The notes: a model not told the origin generated them from the letters alone. Shown: positions 46,264 to 57,922, counted from the stretch's first letter. The stretch is DNA of 64,000 nucleotides from Schizophyllum amplum (GCA_007026445.1 VDMD01000008.1:310001-374000); one strand, 5' to 3'. Numbers and translations: made by a program.

Positions 46264-47814
46264 ATGATGTCTGACCTGCTTGTCGCCCCCGCTTACACTG
46301 AGACCGTGACCGCCTCCTCCACGGAGTCTCTGCTCGACGTTTTGACTCCTCCGCGTTATACGCCTTCCCCTCCCGCACCGGACTATAGCAGCGAGCCCAA
46401 ACGGGACGAGCTCACGCTACAGGAGGCGCGACGACCTATTAGCTTGCCTTCGGGTAGCTTCGTGACGACTACGGGCCCTCTGACGCTGGAAATCGCTCAT
46501 CAAGTTGATGGCGCGTCGACGCCCACACTCCATCCGCGCGGACGTCTCTCTGGCACCCTAGCTATCGACATGCGCGATCGCTCCAGCATAACGGCGATTA
46601 CCCTGACTGTGAGCCCGATCTTATTTTTAATCTTCTGCGAGATGTTTACATACATTGCAGCTCAACGGACGTATGGCCATGGAGGCTGGCGACTCAGGTA
46701 GCGACGTTGTCGTCGTCCTCAAGGACAAGCATACTCTATGGGAGGAAGAGGACGCGCCGAGTTTCATTCCGCTGGACATCGCAGTCCCGTCGACCTTCGT
46801 CGACAAGGATGGGAAGACGCAGCCTCTGCCGCCTTCATGCGACTTCGCTTGCGATCCGATGGTCGTGGCGGCGCCCATTAGCGTGCAAGTGACGTACAGC
46901 CTCATTATCGTCGTTGAAAGGAGTCGGCGTCACGGGCTGTTCTCACAGACCAAGTCGTGAGTACTCTCGCGCCAACCATGCGCACGTTCGGTTGTCTCAC
47001 GTGTTCTTCGCAGGCTGTCCACTGCGTTCGACTTTGTGCCGCGTACTCGCCCCGACCGTGGTATCATTCCCAACCCGAGCTTTTTCTCGACTATGAAAAC
47101 ATCCCCGGAGGAGTGGCACCAGTCGGTGTCGGAAGTTCCGACCCGTGCCTCCTCTACCGTTCAACCTTTGAAGTCGCACGTGAGTCTAAGCACGGCGTCC
47201 CCTTCGCACGAGGCTGACGAACCTCAGCTCTTCCTACCTGCCGGAAAGGTGTATTGGATAGGCGCCGCCGTTCCGTTCCACCTTTCTATCACTGGCTCTG
47301 CCCCGTCCCTACGCACACTGTTTCCGCCTGAAGGTGAGGGGAGCACCAGATCTTCCAGCGCGCAGGTCAACGTCAAGATCCTTCGTCAAATCTCGGTGGA
47401 GGTGCGCAAGCAACGCGCCATCCGCAACGTAGTCATCGGTCGCGCTACGCTTCATAGCGTACCACCTCCTGCTGCAGCCAGAGGCGGTCAGCTCGACTGG
47501 GATGGGTGAGTAAAAGTGTCTACGGCAGGGGACATCGTACTGATAAGCAGGGTCCTCACCCGCAGTGAACTGCGAATGGATGCAAGCAGCACCGTTTGCG
47601 GATTCAATGTCAGGAGCGTAGTTGTTAAGGTGCGTCCGGCGAGTCCGAGGCGATTCATGCGGAGGCTGACATGAGTTCCCAGGACTTCGTTGTGCTTGAA
47701 ATCATCCCCGCGAACCCGACCACATCTCCCTTCATGCCGCATCAAAACCCGAACTTCGTACGCTTCACGACGGAGCCGTACAGCGACAACTATGGCCCCG
47801 ATCAGCCGTCGTAG
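46264..47814 (+). CDS. Arrestin-like protein A
   Basis: Exons 46264-46608, 46661-46956, 47014-47179, 47228-47505, 47551-47629 and 47683-47814 sum to 1296 nt, 431 residues. The N-terminal half shows LTLEIAHQVDG, RGRLSGTLAIDMRDRSSI, LPPSCDFACDP and VQVTYSLIIVVERSRRHGLF, then FDFVPRTRPDRGI, a Pro-Arg segment seen in fungal arrestin-like proteins. The C-terminal half has VYWIGAAVPFHLSITGSAPS, VNVKILRQISVEVRKQRAIR, VCGFNVRSVVVKDFVVLEII. Such proteins have two beta-sandwich lobes and act as adaptors, often linking membrane proteins to Rsp5-type ubiquitin ligases. No clear PY motif is visible (PPRYTPSPPAP near the N-terminus is the nearest, a PPRY). A more divergent paralogue follows at 49597. Confidence 0.8.
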
Positions 47815-49596
47815 GGCCGCGCGTGTATGGCTGAAGAGAACATGTCAACGGTTGATGGACGTTGACTTTTCGACCACATTCACGACCGTCTAACCTTCAA
47901 GGAGGACTACTAGACATCAAGTTGCTGGCGCGTGCGTCTGCATGCAGCGTCCGGCACCTCGAGAACGAGGCTTGACGTATGTCGGGACAATCTGGGAGTG
48001 TATACACCGTCCCTATGTAGATTTACCGACTCCTGTGCCCTCTGGGTGATGAACAGCATGTCCTGCTCGAGTTCTTCGACTGCAACACCCTCAAGCACAA
48101 CTTGCACCGCATCAAGACACGGGAAAGAGCAACCTGCGACATAGCCCAACAGTCAACAGCACGTCTGCACGCAGCGCATGCAAGCCACCTTACCACACAA
48201 GTCTCAAGCATCATGCGGTATGCTTGCGCCGCGGCCAATCTTGAAAAGCTGGCTGAATGGATCCCTCTGGGCAGGACCTCAGAATCAGATGCTCACCGCC
48301 GAATCCCTCAAGAAGTGGTGGACGATGAAGTACGCTGCAAGTTCCGGACCTGTATTTGCGACTTGAATGGACCTTGCCACACATCATCTGTTGATCTACA
48401 CCTGTGGGTCCAAGCTAGTTGATTACACGTGATACAGCCATCAAGCAGTCTTTGTCTAATCCACACAAGCACGTGCGTCCTAAAAAGGAATGGCGTTGTT
48501 GGCGCCGCCGCTGCCCCGCAAATCCGCAATTATGTAATGGGGAATTAACTCGTAAATACGGACTCAGCTGTCTCGCAGGGATGTCAACAAAGGTCCCGTG
48601 ATGTTCGTTGTCCTCAACCACCACCACCAACCGCGCCGTCGACACGAACAGCGACGCCCCGGGGCCGGAATTAGTGGCAGCGTGCGGCGGCGCTGCCCGC
48701 CGTTTACGAGGTGCGTAGTGGGCACGTCATCGCCGTACAACGCGCTCACTGACGCGCCCAGAATTTACGCGCCGCCGTCGTCGCCAACGACGACGACACA
48801 AGACGGCGAACACGCGATACCCCGACTTCGGCAAGCGCCGAAACTACCCCCAGGCCCTCCCCTTACCCGCTCCTCCCCATGCTCGTCGCCTGTGACGAAG
48901 CCTTGTCGACGCCGCCTGCCGCTTACATGCGGCGGCGCGGCGGCGGCACCCCCTGATGTTCTGGCTCGTAGAATAACGTACATACTATCTATACTGTACA
49001 CCCTGCATGAGAAACCAATGAAATTTTGTGTTCAAGTGAAAGAACTCGCGCCGCCTGCCTGCCCAACTCTGCCTTTCTCTGCATCAACAAGCAGCCCCGA
49101 ATTTATTATGCTATATTGATCCTCTGGGGCGTTCAACTCGTATTTTCCTAGATTTATGTGGGGCCACGTGCCTAAACGGAAGGGAGGCCGGCGCGCTTTG
49201 ACACTTAACCCCGTTTGGGGTCACGTGCTTGTGTGGAATCGACGGCATCTCCATCAAGCCACGCCGTCGCCGTAGGACTGGGCCTGATCTGCTGAAATTG
49301 AACGAGAACAAAGTCCGCCTTCTACTTACTTTCTCAACAAGGTCATATTTGCTCTACATGCGCTCCCAAGCTTGTAACCCTCTTCGTGGTCACTGAAGCG
49401 GTCCTTTCGAACCCTTCAGCGTCTCGTGGTCGTGCGTAGAAGCGCTTGTCCGCTCCAGCGCCCGGTGCGAAGCTATTCATATGGTGATACCGCCTGGCGT
49501 ATGCATATGGCGTCCCATTCACGCACATGCATCGCCATCTGCGCGTTGGGCACGCTATAAGATGACCACGACACGTCCGGGTTGGCCGTACCCGCG
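47815..49596. other. Intergenic, 1.8 kb, no gene recognised
   Basis: Several open frames exist (for example 48598-49119 plus) but they are rich in biased codons, without ATG-plus-splice logic, domains or a paralogue. The part near 48600-48960 is GC-rich. Confidence 0.5.
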
Positions 49597-51297
49597 ATGA
49601 GCCTCCCTTCGCACTCGCTGCCGTTCCCCTCGCCGCCTCTTCCTTCCGCGGGGCCACAAACGTTGGATCCCCGCGTATATGTCAGGGATCATCAATGGCC
49701 GCGACCACGAGGGGTCTTCACGAAGCGCTCGAAGAACGGCGAGGTCGCTCTTCAGCTAGGCGCTCAAGAAGAAGGCACGTCGTACCCTGTATACGGCAGC
49801 GGAGCACGCATCGAGGGCGCGGTACTCGTCCAGCGGACGGATGGTGCACGGAGCGTGGAAGTGAAGGTGTGTGGCATGCAGATCGCTGCCGACAGTCGCT
49901 GATTTGATGACAGATGGAGGGTAAGCTACGTTTGAAAGAGATGGGCGAAGGTGGAACCAGCTCGGTTAGATTATGCCTGGAATCGACCCTTCTGTGGATC
50001 CGCGATCCACAACATGCAGAATGCCCTGCGTCCCTTCCCTTCCGATTCCAATTACCTTCGACTTTCGAAGCAGAGGGGAGAACATATGTGCGTCCACTAT
50101 CTGATCCATGCACTGCTCTGGATTGCTCATCTTCGTCGCAGCCTTTACCACCTTCGCATACGGTCAAACTATCCGGGCTACCCGGATTCTTCGCAAACAT
50201 AGAAGTGCGCGTTTTCATGTGCATCACGCTCATTACACTGACTGGATTCTCCAAGTACACGCTTATTGCCACCTTACACCGCCCTCCATCCGGGCCTAAT
50301 CTTCCCCTTGTCAAATCCAGCTTCCTCGGTATCAGCCCTGGGACCATGTGCGTATTGCAGTACTCATCGCTCCATCTTCTTCAGCTGACGCTAGCCCGCT
50401 TGGCTGTAACAAAGTACCGTCTCCACGCCTTTTCTCTATTACCCGCGAACGCGACCACCGGACCCGCTTCCTCACGCTCTTCCCCTCTTCCGGCACGGCT
50501 TTAGGTCCGTGCCAGAATGGAAGTGCCACGACGCCCTCATTGAACCTCAAAGCGCGGGCGGCATACAGAGCATCGCCGTCAAGCTTTACTTGCCCACCGC
50601 ACGCGTATTCTCCATCACACAGAAGATCCCCTTCCACCTCTCTTTCCACTCCACGTCGCATACGCTCGCCATGTTCCTCCCAGTGGGTCCGACCGCACAT
50701 TTTCTCAGCGGGAAACGCCCAACACGCTTGCAACTCCTTCGCCAATCCGCGGTTGACGTGCGGTGCGTTCTGATTATATTGACGGCCGCCAACGGGAGCT
50801 CACGCTGCAGGTGACGCTCAGGAATGCGACCGGCATGGGTACGAAGACCGACATGTGGCGTGTCGACCGCATTGGCGAAGCGACGTTCCGGCACGCGGTA
50901 GGCTTCATATCACCTCTTTCGGACTCGACCTGACCTGGCAGCAGGGCGACGGTCCCACTTGGAGCGCCTTCTCCGGGGCAATTAGCATCGAGAACGGGAC
51001 GAGCGTCCCTGGGTTTCGAGCGGCCGGGCTGAGTATCAAGGTTCTTCGCTCCGCCGTATCTGCATGGCCCTCGTGCTGACCATCTTCTGTCACAAGGACT
51101 GCATCGTTCTGTCGGTATCGCCACCCGATAGTCACAGGTCGCCATTCAATGAGCTCAGGCAGACGATCCCCGTGCGTCTTACGACGGACGCATGGACCGA
51201 CGACCCACCACCACCGCCCTCCTACGTACCTCATTTCTCGCCACCGCCAGGACTAGTCGCGGATAATCACTTATCTATGGGCCCAATCACGACATAG
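49597..51297 (+). CDS. Arrestin-like protein B
   Basis: Exons 49597-49866, 49914-50204, 50256-50347, 50415-50757, 50811-50897, 50942-51040 and 51097-51297 sum to 1383 nt, 460 residues, phases closing. The N-lobe carries VYGSGARIEGAVLV, VEVKMEGKLRLKEMGEGG, PASLPFRFQLPSTF, HTVKLSGLPGFFANIEYTLI and FLYYPRTRPPDPLPHALPLF. The C-lobe has ALIEPQSAGGIQSIAVKLYL, KIPFHLSFHSTSHTLAMFLP, GTKTDMWRVDRIGEATFRHA, FRAAGLSIKDCIVLSVSPP and IPVRLTTDAW, which follow the arrestin-like pattern. Presumed cytosolic adaptor. Introns 50205-50255, 50348-50414 and 51041-51096 end in AAG rather than CAG/TAG, and the last also has an unusual gttctt donor. The first and third could partly be misread, but the resulting protein is family-like throughout. 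Confidence 0.78.
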
Positions 51298-51539
51298 CAG
51301 CGCACCATCGCAGCCGTGCTTGCTTACGCTGTAACTTATCATGATGTTCGTGCACGAATCATTGTAGCATTAGCGGGTTGTATTCCATGTAGGGTATCGT
51401 TATTGAGGTTTGCCATAGCAGCCTCCCCGTTATACAGGTTGAGAGATACGATTGTACATTGATAATTGTGATGCGCGAGCTGGCTATGAGGGCTTCAGTA
51501 CTTCGCGAGTAATGGAGGATAATGCAGATGTTTCGCACC

Positions 51540-52041
51540 TTACTTGGCGGGGCCCTGACCACCGTGCAGACCGGAACGCTCACCATTGAGGATCTCTTGA
51601 CCCTCTTGCTTCAGTTCTTCCTGTAGATGAGATATCTTAGCATGGGACGAACAAGCGACAGCGTATGAAAGTCGTACCTTGCCCAATACGGTCCCGCGTG
51701 TCTTTTTGGCAGCGGCTGTAAGCAGTGTTAGCAGAAGAACACATGTTTGCAGGAGACTGCAACTCACCAATGACCTGCTCCTTGAAGGGCACCTTCTCGT
51801 GAACCTCACTGCCATCCCCAGGTTGGGTGGAGCCTGACGGCGAATGTCTTAGAACGAGGCACTAACCACTCGAGAATCACGCACCTTGTTGAGGCACACT
51901 GTTTGTACGCGTCGGCTGCGCGACTTCCGAAGGCATGGTGGGATGGTACGAGGTAGCACTGTCGTTCGTGCTCGGATCGATGATGTGACCAGAAGGTTGC
52001 TCAGAGCGCGCAGCGGTTTCCTTCGAGATAGGGGTAGACAT
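51540..52041 (-). CDS. Small conserved fungal protein, function unknown
   Basis: Exons 52041-51885, 51833-51768, 51715-51678 and 51620-51540 sum to 342 nt, 113 residues. It has a disordered N-terminal half (MSTPISKETAARSEQPSG) and a conserved-looking amphipathic C-terminal half: EVHEKVPFKEQVIAAAKKTR, GTVLGKEELKQEGQEILNGE. I recall similar K-x-T-R-G-T-x-L-G-K small proteins in other basidiomycetes without an assigned role. No signal peptide or membrane segment. It is divergently arranged with the queuosine-salvage gene over 273 bp. Confidence 0.72.
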
Positions 52042-52314
52042 CGCGTTATTGTTCTTTCAAATGGAATGGATGAGAGGATGGTGGTATGAAGTGAAGACTA
52101 GCTGCAGCGCGACGCGCGCTCTTATAAGGCGCGCGCCACCAAGTAGGTGCATGACGTCGCGTAACGTCATGGTTTGCTTTACATCGAGTGATAAGATAGC
52201 CGTGCGATTAGATCACAGCTAGCGTGTGAATTGTGATAACGACGATCATATCGCGAGCACGCCCCTGTCGATCCTTCTCCTTCGTCTTTCTCTTTTCGAG
52301 AGAATTTTTGGCCA
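52042..52314. promoter_or_regulatory. Divergent promoter, small protein / Qng1
   Basis: 273-bp spacer. A minus-strand tataag (plus cttataaggc near 52121) sits about 80 nt upstream of the small protein ATG. A plus-strand pyrimidine tract (ccttctccttcgtctttctc) directly precedes the Qng1 ATG. Confidence 0.55.
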
Positions 52315-54095
52315 TGACCGTCATCACCCATAGCTCTGATGAATCCATAATGGATGAGAGGCGCTTGAAATTTGTCTCCCAGAACGCAGAGCTTCCGAGT
52401 ATCGACGAAAATCCAGTGATCGACGGATGCAAGTTCGCGCACGAGGTGCGTTGTCCTGGCCTTCACTGGTGTAGAACAAGCATCTGAACCCCTTCGATAG
52501 CGAACAGACATAGTAGAAATAGATGAAGAGGGCGTCTACGCCGCTGCACAATACGTACGTCGCGTCACTCTCAACATCGGCTTCCGTTCCCTCACCATCT
52601 CCGCTGCATCAGATTCACCACAAGATGTCTTCCGAATCATACAGCCCACAAACATGGCGCACCCACCCTCTGCATATTATTCCCGATGATAGGCGACCAC
52701 TGCACGACGCGGCAAACGTTCGGGTCTTGGATTGGCTCTTCCTAATCTCCTCCCTCAATTTCAGCTTCTGGTCGGAAAAGGAGGGGTCGCCCGCGCGCTA
52801 CGGAGTCGAATGGCAGGAGAGCTGGACCTCACCGAAGCCAAGGGTCTACACAGGATACTGGAGCCTTGTTGCGGCGTTGAACAGAGGTGAGTTCCGTCTC
52901 TTCGCCCCGTATGTGAGCATCGCCCGCATCGTCAAGTCATCCACTCTCTGACTTTGACGCTTGGCAGCACTTAGCGAAGGAGTTCGCATTACAGACCCTG
53001 CATTTTACGCTTCGGAGGGAAATTGCCCCGACGCCCTCATCGCTCATGTCTTTCGGCGAGCACGCCAGTCCAAGGAGGACATTCCCTTGTCAGAAGACCG
53101 AGTAAAGATCATGCGCCAGAACGGCAAGATACTTTGCGAGGTACGTTGTTTGACTTATCAGTCATGCGCCGCATCCTGGGACTCGCGCGCTGACTACCTT
53201 TACAGCGATTCGGCGGCTCCTTTGGCGGATTCATCGACGCTTTTCAGCAGCGGTTCTCTAGGCAGGGCACCGCTCTCGACTTAGTGCAGATGGTCATCGC
53301 AGACTTTCCGTCCTTCCGAGACGAGGTAGTTTTTGAGGGAAGAAAAGGTATGTTGGCCACATATCAATTGCTCCGACCGTTATTCGTTACTGTCGCTCTT
53401 TCTCCCGCTACCATTCGTATCTTTCTACCCGCCTCATAATCTCAATATCTACCATCACGTGGACGTTGTACTGACAAGGGGATACAGTGTACATCTGGAA
53501 GCGTGCACAAATTCTCGTTGCGGAGCTCTGGGCAGCCTTTTTTCCAGATTCCACTTCATCCCCCGCGCTCGCCGAAAGTTCTACATTACCCCAGCAAATC
53601 TCTACCGCCTCAACCTCGACCTCACCCGCCTCTAGTTCTGCCCCCACCTGGACTCCATCTCACCCCCTTTTCCCCGGCCCCCGTGGCGCCGCAATACACG
53701 CTCTCACCATGTTCGCCGACTATCGCGTCCCACAAATCCTCCACCACCTGCGCATTCTGCGCTACTCGCCCTCCTTGACCGAGAAGCTTTCTACGCACGT
53801 GTACTTGGAGTCAGGGAGCCCTGAGGAGGTTGCGCTGCGCGCGGCGAGCGTTCTATCGGTGGAGATGGTACGAGAGAGGATTGGGAGGATTATAGCGGAG
53901 GAAAAGGACAGGAAGGGTGAGATAGGCGGACAGAGCGGGATGAACGGACACTGCGGCGACGAAGTCAGCAGCGTTCTCATTGACTTCTACCTCTGGGATC
54001 TGGCGAAGCGGGTCGAGGGCGGAACGGAGCGAGTGGAGGGGATCGAGACGGCAGACATGCTCCCAGCGCATAGAACGCGGAGTATCTGGTATTGA
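52315..54095 (+). CDS. QNG1: Queuosine salvage protein (queuosine 5'-phosphate N-glycosylase)
   Basis: Start at 52315 (MTVITHSSDESIMDE). The first intron ends at the tag before CGAACAG, keeping frame into TDIVEIDEEGVYAAAQY. The next exon reads YSPQTWRTHPLHI and VRVLDWLFLISSLNFSFW. Further exons give ALSEGVRITDPAFYASEGN, RFGGSFGGFIDAFQQRF, DLVQMVIADFPSFRDEVVFE, YIWKRAQILVAELWAAF, HALTMFADYRVPQILHHLRI and EEVALRAASVLSVEMVRERI. The gene ends DFYLWDLAKR...HRTRSIWY with TGA at 54093. These blocks match the DUF2419/Qng1 family, which releases queuine from queuosine 5'-phosphate so that the base can be reused to modify tRNA GUN anticodons. Eukaryotes take queuine from diet or microbes, so salvage is the relevant step. 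A long Ser/Thr/Pro insertion before the HALTMFADYRVPQ block is unusual. Confidence 0.86.
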
Positions 54096-54349
54096 ATGAG
54101 TACCTTGCGTCATGATACCTCCCGCTCACCTCAAATATATCTCGTGCGATTTGCCTTGCAATACCTCCGGGTGTGTGTTCTTCGCTGCAGTACTGAATGA
54201 GTCGAACTGTCATACACGTGACCGTGGACATTGCGGACTTTGCCGATCTGAGGACGTCGCATTTGATTGTATTTGTCTTTTCGCCTCCTCCTTTCTGCGC
54301 TTGAAGACATTCGCCGGAATACGGAACTCAACCTTTGGTCACCACCACG

Positions 54350-56048
54350 ATGCATCCCGCGCTCACAATTCCCGAGCTCTGCTTCGCTATAAGCACAGCA
54401 GGAGTGCTACATAAGGCTGACATCTATAGCCTCACGTTGGTGTCTCGTTTCTGGAATGACATCGCGGAAGTCGTTCTTTGGGAGAGCTTGGACAGCCTTC
54501 TCCCGCTGATGTGCTTGCTCCCGAATGATGCTTGGGCGGTGAGTGCTTGTCTTCTCGTCTGCCTTCGATGTAGACCATAGTACATACTTAGCTCAATAAT
54601 ATTCACGCAGAATAATCATCAACATCCCCACTTCGTCAGTACTCTCAAATCTCCGCTCAGCGCATCGTTTGCTGACGCTACCTCCTCTAACTTAGAGCCT
54701 ACAGCGCCCGCTTCACCCCGAAGACTGGGATATTTTCAGCACCCGTGCTAACCTCGTCAAGAGGATATACCTCCGATTCGACGAGATTTCCCTCCGCGAT
54801 CAAGGATGGATCGTCCAGTCCCCGCCAGCGGCGCCGATGTTGCCCCAACTGCATACGCTGCACGTCAATGGATGCGCGAATCCGGAAATCAGCGCCAACT
54901 TCCTGTCCCTCCTGTTCTCACCGACCACCACGATGATAAAACTGCAGGATATATCCCACTGGCGCATCCTGGATTGGCGCCCAATATTCTCGCAGTGCCC
55001 ACGTGTCGACCACGTAGCCGTCGATAACTGGCTTCTTGGTAAAGGCAACGGTTCGACGCACACTGTCTTCTGTATGTCGTTAGTCAAGGCATTGACGACC
55101 TGCGAGCATCTCACATGTGTACGCCTCTCTATCGACTTTCGTTATGGCCATGACTTCGTGCTCGCTCTCGCGGCATGTCCGGCACTCGACGACCTGATAT
55201 TCGCGCTTCAGGGCGAGGAGGAGGATCTCCCGCCCACGACGCTGAATATCCCGTATCCGAGCTTCCCATCGCTGAGATCGCTATACTGCTTCTTCGGCCC
55301 GATGTCTCTCATCCATTCCATCATCGCGTCTCATCATGCACGCCCATTAACCGCTATACATGTGGAGGGGCCGCTATACACCCAGGGCGCGTTGGTGGAG
55401 CTATTGGTTGCAGTAAAGGAGCACTGCGATCAAGGGACACTGGCCGAGTTTCACTTGGAGGGGGAATGCATGGCGGTGAACCTGCGCAAAACCGTCACCC
55501 TACGACTGGACGTCCTGGCGCCCCTTGCCGCCTTCCGTGCTCTGTCGCATGTCACTCTGCTTGGGATGACCGACATCGAGCTGGATAGTGCAGCGTGCGA
55601 GGAGATGGCGGGGTGGTGGCCATGTCTGATGGAGTTCAACGTCGACCAAACTACTACGCCGGTGAAGACGCATTGCGCTCTGTCCGCCGTGGCCTCCTTT
55701 GCGCGTCTGTGTCCGCAACTGGCGCGTCTTCACCTGCCGCATATCGACGCCAGTGAGGTCCCGGATGTTCAGGATGGTGACGCGCAACCGGTGAAGCCCT
55801 CTGGAAAGCTGAGGCCGCTCTTCGAGCTCGTGTTGGATGACGCGCCCATAGCAGACCCAGAAAAGGTAGCGAAGTACCTCCTGCACATATTCCCGGCCAT
55901 AAAGTCGGCTGAATACAATGCGGGGGGCACTGCAGATGGTTGGCCAGAAAACATGGGCACCTACCGCGACCGCGTTTCCAGGCAGCGGACGGAGGCATGG
56001 AAACAGGTGAACAAGATAATACAATGCAGTAGATATCCGCAATACTAG
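54350..56048 (+). CDS. F-box protein (agaric type)
   Basis: Two exons, 54350-54538 and 54705-56048, sum to 1533 nt, 510 residues. The N-terminus MHPALTIPELCFAI...LTLVSRFWNDIAEVVLWESL is the degenerate F-box pattern frequent in mushrooms (IPELL...SLVCKxWxxxAxxxLW). The remainder reads like leucine-rich-repeat type sequence: FSTRANLVKRIYLRFDE, LPQLHTLHVNGC, LTTCEHLTCVRLSID, FPSLRSLYCFFGP, FRALSHVTLLGMTDIELD, CPQLARLHLPHID. Probably an SCF substrate receptor; substrate unknown. The next gene, in convergent orientation, is another F-box type. Confidence 0.82.
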
Positions 56049-56416
56049 TGTACGATTGGGATTCGGACACTCAAACACAACCACAGTAACCACATCTTCG
56101 GAGTCGCCGAGCGCGACATCGTAGCCTAGCCGGCGTACCTGTAATACTGCGACAAGCGCACCTCGTTGCATTTCATGGGTCTGACTGGCTCTATACACGT
56201 GGTGGTGTCCTTGATATACTGAGGAGGGATGAAGAGATGTCAATTCAATATCGTGTCTGTTGAGGCTGAGGCCGCATAGCAAATATAAACCGGCTAACCG
56301 AGAGATCTATAGACTATGATCAGTATCATATGGACCAGATATGTGAGCTACAGGGGTATGCGGCTCGCAAGAGGCTCACCAGGCTTGGCCGAGAATCCAG
56401 TAGCATGTATCCTGGT
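56049..56416. other. 3' flanks of two convergent F-box genes
   Basis: 368 bp, no gene seen. Confidence 0.6.
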
Positions 56417-57922
56417 CTACGTGGCCAAGACAAACATCGATTTCAGCGCAGCGATAGGGCGCAAAGCGCAGGTGCGCGCAGTCTCTCGAGACCCGCACAT
56501 ACCCCGTAGATAGTTTTCGAACTGCATCGGCAAATTGCAATATTGGAACATGAGGGTCATCTTTGCGAGGCTCGGTAGAAGCGGCACCCGATCGTCTGAG
56601 CACGTCAACCGTTCGACGACGCGCTCCGTGAACACAGACGATTTGTGACGCATTATCCCGATTTCCATTTCTTCGAGCTCGTCTAGTCTCTCCAAGAATT
56701 GTAAGACAGATTCGGGATGGGCAGCGTTTGGTTGGACATCCTTCAAGCTCAGGTGTTTGATGGCCAAGGGCTGAGGAGAGCGAGATAAAAATGTGGTGAG
56801 GGCGAGAAAGGGGTCGGTCATTGACAGACCGATGCCGGTGCCACCCATGTGATTGACATGAATGGTGTTGACGACAGGCGTAGTGATACGCTCGAGGAGT
56901 CCGTAGGCATATCCCGAAATTTCGAGGACAAGCAGGGCGCGCATCTCGACAGCGTGTGCATCCGAGTCGACTCCGATGTGCGACTCGGGGACCGACATGG
57001 CCAGGTTCAGGTGGGTCAGAGTACTGCTGCTGTACCGAAGGCACGCGAAGAGGGTCTCGGTCCTGAAGTCGATCTCTGCGTCGATCTTCATCGAGAGGTG
57101 AGTGAGCGCTGGGAAGGCGGGCATCGCAAAGTGGATCTCCGGGTTAACGAAAATAATCCTGTCACCGATGGAGAGTTGAAGTGTCCGCAGGTTCAACGCG
57201 CCAGACAAGAAGTCGAGCGCATCCGGCGTCACACGCTCGTTCATAATGAGGCGCGCAACCTCTAGGGAGGGGAGATCGACGACAGGCAGCCTCGAAAAGG
57301 TTTCACAGTCACCGTCCAGTGCGATAGACTGCCAGCGATGAGCGTGGGGAAAAAGCTGGCGGAGAAGCGGATTGAGATATTCGTCATAGTCTCTCATTAG
57401 ATGGGTTATATGGAGTGGTAGGATTCCAGCGAGGGCCGCCTCCTCTGTAAAAACAGTCTCGGGTGGAGCTATACCGCTGAAAAGCTGCGACGATATGCGT
57501 GTCCATAGCTGTGGCGTATGCCGTGCTATGCTCCGCCAAGCGCTGCAGACACGGCTGACCGCGTACATGATGTGCTGTGACCAGGAGCGGGCATCCACGA
57601 CGGCGGTCTCCGCAAAGCGGATAAAGATGACGGATAGAATCTCAGGCGGCAGGCGCCGTATGGGGGCACCAGCAGCTTTGTTGACGTCCAACTGGGCGCA
57701 GACGCGCTCGCGCAGCGCTTGAAGGCGTTCGATCTCGAGGTCTATCTGCGAGACTGTGGAAGAGAGTTCTGAGGACGCCTCATCAATAGAGGTACTCTCC
57801 ACCGCGGAGGGAATGTAGCCGTCTCGCAGCATGTCGACGTTGACGAGGGACGCAGCGCGAGCGAGGAGATGTAGTGCATCTCGTATGAGTGAGGGCTTGA
57901 TCTCGCTATTCGATAGCTTCAT
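56417..57922 (-). CDS. F-box protein with N-terminal coiled coil, intronless
   Basis: Single uninterrupted frame of 501 residues from ATG at 57922, unusual among its intron-rich neighbours. A coiled-coil (SSTVSQIDLEIERLQALRER) precedes an F-box-like motif with the fungal signature IRRLPPEILSVIF, then VSRVCSAWRSIARHTPQLW. Downstream are leucine-rich stretches (LNLRTLQLSIGDRIIF, FPALTHLSMKIDAEIDF, SSSTLTHLNLAMSVPESH, LAIKHLSLKDV). This coiled coil plus RLPPEIL layout is the commonest F-box type in Agaricomycetes. The C-terminal end could be spliced differently, since a gtatgt donor lies near 56507. Confidence 0.85.
   Translation of the reverse strand: MKLSNSEIKPSLIRDALHLLARAASLVNVDMLRDGYIPSAVESTSIDEASSELSSTVSQIDLEIERLQALRERVCAQLDVNKAAGAPIRRLPPEILSVIFIRFAETAVVDARSWSQHIMYAVSRVCSAWRSIARHTPQLWTRISSQLFSGIAPPETVFTEEAALAGILPLHITHLMRDYDEYLNPLLRQLFPHAHRWQSIALDGDCETFSRLPVVDLPSLEVARLIMNERVTPDALDFLSGALNLRTLQLSIGDRIIFVNPEIHFAMPAFPALTHLSMKIDAEIDFRTETLFACLRYSSSTLTHLNLAMSVPESHIGVDSDAHAVEMRALLVLEISGYAYGLLERITTPVVNTIHVNHMGGTGIGLSMTDPFLALTTFLSRSPQPLAIKHLSLKDVQPNAAHPESVLQFLERLDELEEMEIGIMRHKSSVFTERVVERLTCSDDRVPLLPSLAKMTLMFQYCNLPMQFENYLRGMCGSRETARTCALRPIAALKSMFVLAT

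Noticed and set aside
48598..49119. 173-codon plus-strand ORF in the arrestin spacer
   Set aside because: Composition is biased (Arg/Pro/Thr), no recognisable motif, and the sense of conservation seen in true exons is absent.
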